Of a stretch of DNA of 64,000 bases, positions 60,591 to 64,000 are shown in pieces (within the stretch, counting starts at the first letter, position 1; each line of letters begins with the position of its first letter). The position numbers and the translations under genes were made by a program. This DNA comes from Arcicella aurantiaca (GTDB lineage: Bacteria > Bacteroidota > Bacteroidia > Cytophagales > Spirosomataceae). The notes under the pieces were generated by a model. The model searched no databases, had not been told where the DNA came from, and was given only the letters and a program-made list of their open reading frames with translations. The stretch spans positions 41,622 to 105,621 of the forward strand of contig NZ_QGGO01000012.1 of assembly GCF_003148625.1 (NCBI RefSeq). The letters are read 5' to 3'.

Positions 60591-61319
60591 CACTGAATTC
60601 AATATTTCTGCGATATGTTTTACCTTGATTTTTGAACCTTGTCTTCTCAAAATTCCTTCCATGTGCATTAAACACGAAACGTCCGAACCTGTAATAACTT
60701 CTGCGTCGTTTCGGGTATGGTCGGCAACTCTGTCTTTTCCCATTTTTACGGAAACGGCTTCTTCGGTTACACAAAATGTTCCACCAAAACCACAACACTC
60801 ATCTTTGCGGTCTAACTGAATTAAGGAAATCCCAGCAACCATACCTAACAGTTGTTCTGCTTTTGAGAATGGAGGAGCAACTAATTCCGACATTTGGGCG
60901 ATTTTCAACCCTCTTTGTCCATGACAACTTTGGTGTAAGCCAACTTTGTATGGGAATTTTGCCGTAAGATTTTTCACTTTCAAAACGTCAATCAAAAACT
61001 CTGAAAGTTCGTAAATGTTCTTGCGTATGTGTTTAGAGGCAGTTTCGTCTGAACCATGTAAATGGTCTTTGATGTGTAAAGTACAACTTCCAGAAGGAGA
61101 AACGATGTAGTCGTAACCCTTAAAATTTTCTACAAAATTATTATCACAATCCTTATTAAGATGTTCAAAACCAGAGTTAGCCATTGGTTGCCCACAACAG
61201 GTTTGATTGAGTGGAAAAACAACTTCACAACCTAATTTTTCTAATAATTCTAAGGTTGCAATACCAACTTGTGGATAAAATTGGTCAATATAACAAGGAA
61301 TAAAAAGGGCAACTTTCAT
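60582..61319 (-). CDS. lutA: Lactate utilisation protein LutA (Fe-S, CCG domains)
   Basis: Two CCG-type iron-sulphur domains: ALFIPCYIDQFYPQVG, QTCCGQPMANSGF, LHQSCHGQRGL, and DECCGFGGTFCVTEEAVSVKMGKDR. 245 residues is normal. First gene of lutABC. AraC-type regulator upstream in the same direction. Confidence 0.95.
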   Translation of the reverse strand: MKVALFIPCYIDQFYPQVGIATLELLEKLGCEVVFPLNQTCCGQPMANSGFEHLNKDCDNNFVENFKGYDYIVSPSGSCTLHIKDHLHGSDETASKHIRKNIYELSEFLIDVLKVKNLTAKFPYKVGLHQSCHGQRGLKIAQMSELVAPPFSKAEQLLGMVAGISLIQLDRKDECCGFGGTFCVTEEAVSVKMGKDRVADHTRNDAEVITGSDVSCLMHMEGILRRQGSKIKVKHIAEILNSVVS

Positions 61320-61475
61320 ATTTAATATTTTAGCGAAGTTCGATTAGCAACCTGCGAATCGTATAAACTCAGCGACAAATTATTCTGAATACTTTAACTG
61401 TTATTTGAGTTTTTGTGGATACTGTTTTCAAAGTTAAAGGACAAAACTATTCGTACCATACTGTACATTCATGGT

Positions 61476-62330
61476 CTAATTCATGCTAAATTTTCGTCTA
61501 AATTCAGAAGGGTTTGTTCCTTTAATTTGTTTGAAAACCCGTCCGAAATAAGATACATTATTGAAGCCACAACGGAAACAAATATCTACAATTTCTAAAC
61601 CTTCCAATAACATTAAACAGGCTTGATTGACACGATATTCGTTGGTGAAATCTGTGAAAGTTTGATTGAGATTTTTTTTGAAATAATTACAAAAAGCTGG
61701 AACTGTTAGATGGCAAATGTCTGCAACTTCTTGTATGTCAATGCTTTGAGAGAAATTTTCTTCCACAAAACCATACACTTTTTTCAAGCGTTCTTGGTCT
61801 TTTAAACTAAAGTTATAGCGATTTTCGGCAGCATTTAACAGGGCATATTCTTTAGAGTTTGACAAGGTTTGCAAGATTTTCAATAAAGCTAATAGCCGCT
61901 CAAATGGCGGAACTTCAAGTAAATCACGCAATTGTTGAGCAATTTTACGTTGTGTTTCTCCACTAAAACAAATTCCTCTTTTTGAACGCTCAAATAATTT
62001 TTTGATAGACTTCATTTCAGGTCTTGATAAAAAGCCTTCTCCCAAAAAATCTTCTCTAAATTGAATGACTACTTCTTCATGTGTATCCACTGAGCCATAA
62101 CCGAAACCCCCGTGTGGAAGATTTGAACCAATTAGCACTAAGTCGCCATTGGTGTAGTTGCTGAGGTGATTTCCGACGTGCCTTCTGCCAGAACCTTCAA
62201 AGACACAAACAATTTCGTATTCTGGATGATAGTGATAATGCCATTTGAAAGCATCAGCGGCAACCTTATGATGTAGAAGACGGAAAGAACTACCTTCATC
62301 AGGTTGGATAATTTCAAATTCAGTTTTCAT
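61476..62330 (-). CDS. AraC-family transcription regulator with cupin domain (284 aa)
   Basis: N-terminal cupin sensor (HYHYHPEYEIVCVFEGSGRRHVG, GDLVLIGSNLPHGG) and C-terminal double helix-turn-helix (VYGFVEENFSQSIDIQEVADICHLTVPAFCNYFKK, then IVDICFRCGFNNVSYFGRVFKQIKGTNPSEFRRK). It lies 156 bp upstream of lutA and is divergent from an MFS permease. It may control either; the ligand is not evident. Confidence 0.95.
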   Translation of the reverse strand: MKTEFEIIQPDEGSSFRLLHHKVAADAFKWHYHYHPEYEIVCVFEGSGRRHVGNHLSNYTNGDLVLIGSNLPHGGFGYGSVDTHEEVVIQFREDFLGEGFLSRPEMKSIKKLFERSKRGICFSGETQRKIAQQLRDLLEVPPFERLLALLKILQTLSNSKEYALLNAAENRYNFSLKDQERLKKVYGFVEENFSQSIDIQEVADICHLTVPAFCNYFKKNLNQTFTDFTNEYRVNQACLMLLEGLEIVDICFRCGFNNVSYFGRVFKQIKGTNPSEFRRKFSMN

Positions 62331-62609
62331 TGGTATATAGTTTAGTTATTTAAAATTGTAACAGATGAAAGCGATGAAGAGAAGCCATATAACTTCTAAA
62401 CTCGTTATATAATATTATTTATGGAATAATTGGTGTTTTTTCTATTATTAGTCTTTTATTGCTAATATTTTAATTTAAAAATTGATAAAAATATTAATAT
62501 AGTTAATATTGTGAATAATGAAAGAGTAGTTATTTATTTAAAATTAGCACAACTTTGTGTAATCATTAGCCATTTTACATTATAAAGTTGAATACTATAT
62601 TGAAAATAC

Positions 62610-62637
62610 AAAAAAGCGGGCAAAAGTCCGCTTTTTT
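62610..62637 (+). terminator. Stand-alone hairpin terminator in the araC/MFS intergenic region
   Basis: AAAAAAGCGG (62610-62619) and CCGCTTTTTT (62628-62637) with an 8-base loop. It lies between divergent genes, so it must end a short leader or small RNA on the plus strand, or control the MFS gene. The rest of 62331-62725 is very AT-rich with no gene seen. Confidence 0.7.
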
Positions 62638-62725
62638 GATATTAGATTTATATAGATTAATTGGGATGGTCGTCCCTACTTAATAAATATTCACTCAATA
62701 ATCCATTAACGCTCTCTCTGAAAAC

Positions 62726-63955
62726 ATGAATAACTGGAAAATCAAACTATCAATTTTTATTAATTATTTTCTGTTTGCTATTTTATTGAATAGCGTCGGA
62801 ACGGTCATTTTACAAGTTCAAAATACATACGGAATTACGGAGTCTTCGGCTGCCATCTTAGAAGCATTTAAAGATTTAAGTATTGCTTTTGTGTCGTTTT
62901 TAGTGGCTTCTTACATCACAAGAATTGGCTATAAAAATTCAATGTTATTGGCTTTATTGATAGTTACAGTTGCGTGTTTGGGAATGCCTTTGGTGAATCA
63001 GTTTTGGATGACAAAATTGCTTTTTGCTGCCGTAGGGGCAAGTTTTGCTTTGATAAAAGTGTCGGTGTATGCCACAATTGGCTTAGTGGTGAAGGACAAA
63101 AGTGAACATATTAGTTTAATGAATTTCATCGAATCCTTTTTTATGATTGGGATTATGTCGAGTTACTTCATTTTTGGTGCTTTCATCGACGATACAAATC
63201 CGCAGTCAGATACTTGGGTTCATGTTTATTATCTCTTGGCTGGACTTGCTGTCTTGGCTTTCTTGTTATTATTTACTACGCCCGTTGATGAATCAAGCAT
63301 TCAAAAATCGAATGACGAAAAGTCAATGGGTGGTTTTTCCGAAATGTTCCAATTGATAATTGTGCCTGTGGTCTTGGTGTTTGTGGCAAGTGCTTTCATT
63401 TATGTTTTGATTGAACAAAGTATCATGAGTTGGTTGCCTACTTTCAATAGTAAAGTTTTGCATTTACCTTCTACTTTGAGTATTCAGATGGCAAGTATTT
63501 TGGCAGCTTCAACGGCTATTGGGCGTTTTTTGGCAGGGGTAGTTTTGAAGAAAGTGAAATGGTTAACTGTTCTTATTAGCTGTATCGTATTGGCAGGGGC
63601 TTTAGTTTTATTAGCTCTTCCTTTGGCTCAAAACCTTGGCAGTGAACCCATTACAGGTTGGGGTAATGCTCCTTTAGTTGCCTTCATTTTCCCGATGATA
63701 GGTTTAGTAATTGCTCCTATTTATCCTGCTATTAATTCGGTGATTTTGAGTTCATTACCAACTCGTCAACATGGCGTAATGTCGGGATTAATTGTGATTT
63801 TTTCAGCTTTGGGTGGAACAACAGGTTCTTTAATTACAGGATATATTTTTGAACATTACGGCGGACAAAGTGCCTTTTATTTCTCTTTAATTCCAATGGC
63901 TTTGTTGATAATTTGCTTAATGTTTTTCAATAAATTATCAGTAAAGGGGAATTAG
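62726..63955 (+). CDS. MFS transporter (409 aa)
   Basis: Twelve predicted membrane helices with a central loop at about 195-210. FVSFLVASYITRIGYKNSMLL carries a variant of the loop 2-3 motif; late helices hold SGLIVIFSALGGTTGSLITGYIFEHYGG. It resembles sugar or sugar-acid permeases of the FucP-like set, but the substrate cannot be told. Next to lut genes, lactate or a sugar acid is possible. Confidence 0.88.
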   Translation: MNNWKIKLSIFINYFLFAILLNSVGTVILQVQNTYGITESSAAILEAFKDLSIAFVSFLVASYITRIGYKNSMLLALLIVTVACLGMPLVNQFWMTKLLFAAVGASFALIKVSVYATIGLVVKDKSEHISLMNFIESFFMIGIMSSYFIFGAFIDDTNPQSDTWVHVYYLLAGLAVLAFLLLFTTPVDESSIQKSNDEKSMGGFSEMFQLIIVPVVLVFVASAFIYVLIEQSIMSWLPTFNSKVLHLPSTLSIQMASILAASTAIGRFLAGVVLKKVKWLTVLISCIVLAGALVLLALPLAQNLGSEPITGWGNAPLVAFIFPMIGLVIAPIYPAINSVILSSLPTRQHGVMSGLIVIFSALGGTTGSLITGYIFEHYGGQSAFYFSLIPMALLIICLMFFNKLSVKGN

Positions 63956-63958
63956 TTA

Positions 63959-64000
63959 ATTGGTTATTGGTTAATTGGGAATTGGTTACTGGTTAATTGG
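63959..64000. repeat. Reiterated word tract at the window edge
   Basis: TTAATTGGTTATTGGTTAATTGG and related words repeat to the last base. The tract is cut by the window end, so any matching arm is not visible. Confidence 0.65.

Overview
The window looks like a chromosome segment of a low-GC member of the Bacteroidota, most likely order Cytophagales (possibly the Spirosomataceae). Three things point there: promoters with the Bacteroidota -7 consensus TAnnTTTG (for example 12208-12215, 32965-32972, 22490-22497), starts without clear Shine-Dalgarno sequences, and typical families such as a long-N-terminus Rho, Wzi-like and GHL10 proteins, S8 protease with Ig-like repeats, DUF6934 and LytTR regulators. 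The genus cannot be fixed from sequence alone.

Layout. 1-0.5 kb: tail of a restriction-modification specificity protein cut by the window edge. 0.5-9.6 kb: rho, small lipoprotein, sugar-nucleotide epimerase, a DUF6934 two-gene cassette, LysM protein, purE/purK, DUF6580 membrane protein, der. 9.8-12.2 kb: PIN toxin with a 51-residue antitoxin, era, a PD-(D/E)XK homing-endonuclease-like gene and an initiator tRNA gene interrupted by a group I intron. 12.3-20.7 kb: hypothetical protein, ABC ATPase, large TPR membrane protein, MenI-like thioesterase, histidine phosphatase, LytS/LytTR pair, Rpn-type nuclease. 20.8-32.1 kb: surface-polysaccharide region with SGNH proteins, a carbamoyltransferase with DUF5989 (SxtK-like) and SxtJ-like partners, two GT2 glycosyltransferases, Wzi-like porin and GHL10 hydrolase. 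32.1-41.3 kb: OmpR-type regulator, second DUF6934 cassette, gpmI, small genes, DUF4160/DUF2442 pair, CNNM/CorC protein, isochorismate synthase. 41.3-54.0 kb: accessory genes lying between two copies of a ~200-bp palindromic repeat: PIN toxin-antitoxin pair, bioF-bioD-bioA, candidate small RNA, small GyrI/ABM/VOC operon, nucleoside-hydrolase-like protein, HEPN pair, M1 peptidase and a Septu-like AAA+HNH defence pair. 54.0-64.0 kb: conserved hypothetical, S8 protease plus lone LytTR regulator, lutABC lactate operon with an AraC regulator and an MFS permease.

How the parts work together. Housekeeping genes (rho, der, era, pur, bio, gpmI, lut) are interleaved with many two-gene toxin-antitoxin-like or defence cassettes. 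Intergenic DNA is rich in hairpins. Some are ordinary terminators. Many others are built from short reiterated words (GTGAATT, TTAGTTA, GGTTAGGG types) and sit in gaps between genes, including inside operons.

The strongest candidates for new biology are the intron-split initiator tRNA with a free-standing endonuclease gene next to it, the duplicated DUF6934/small-protein cassette with a conserved intercistronic spacer, the ~200-bp palindromic repeat family, and the HEPN pair with an unrecognised partner. Family names come from my recognition of motifs and recall; no database search was run.
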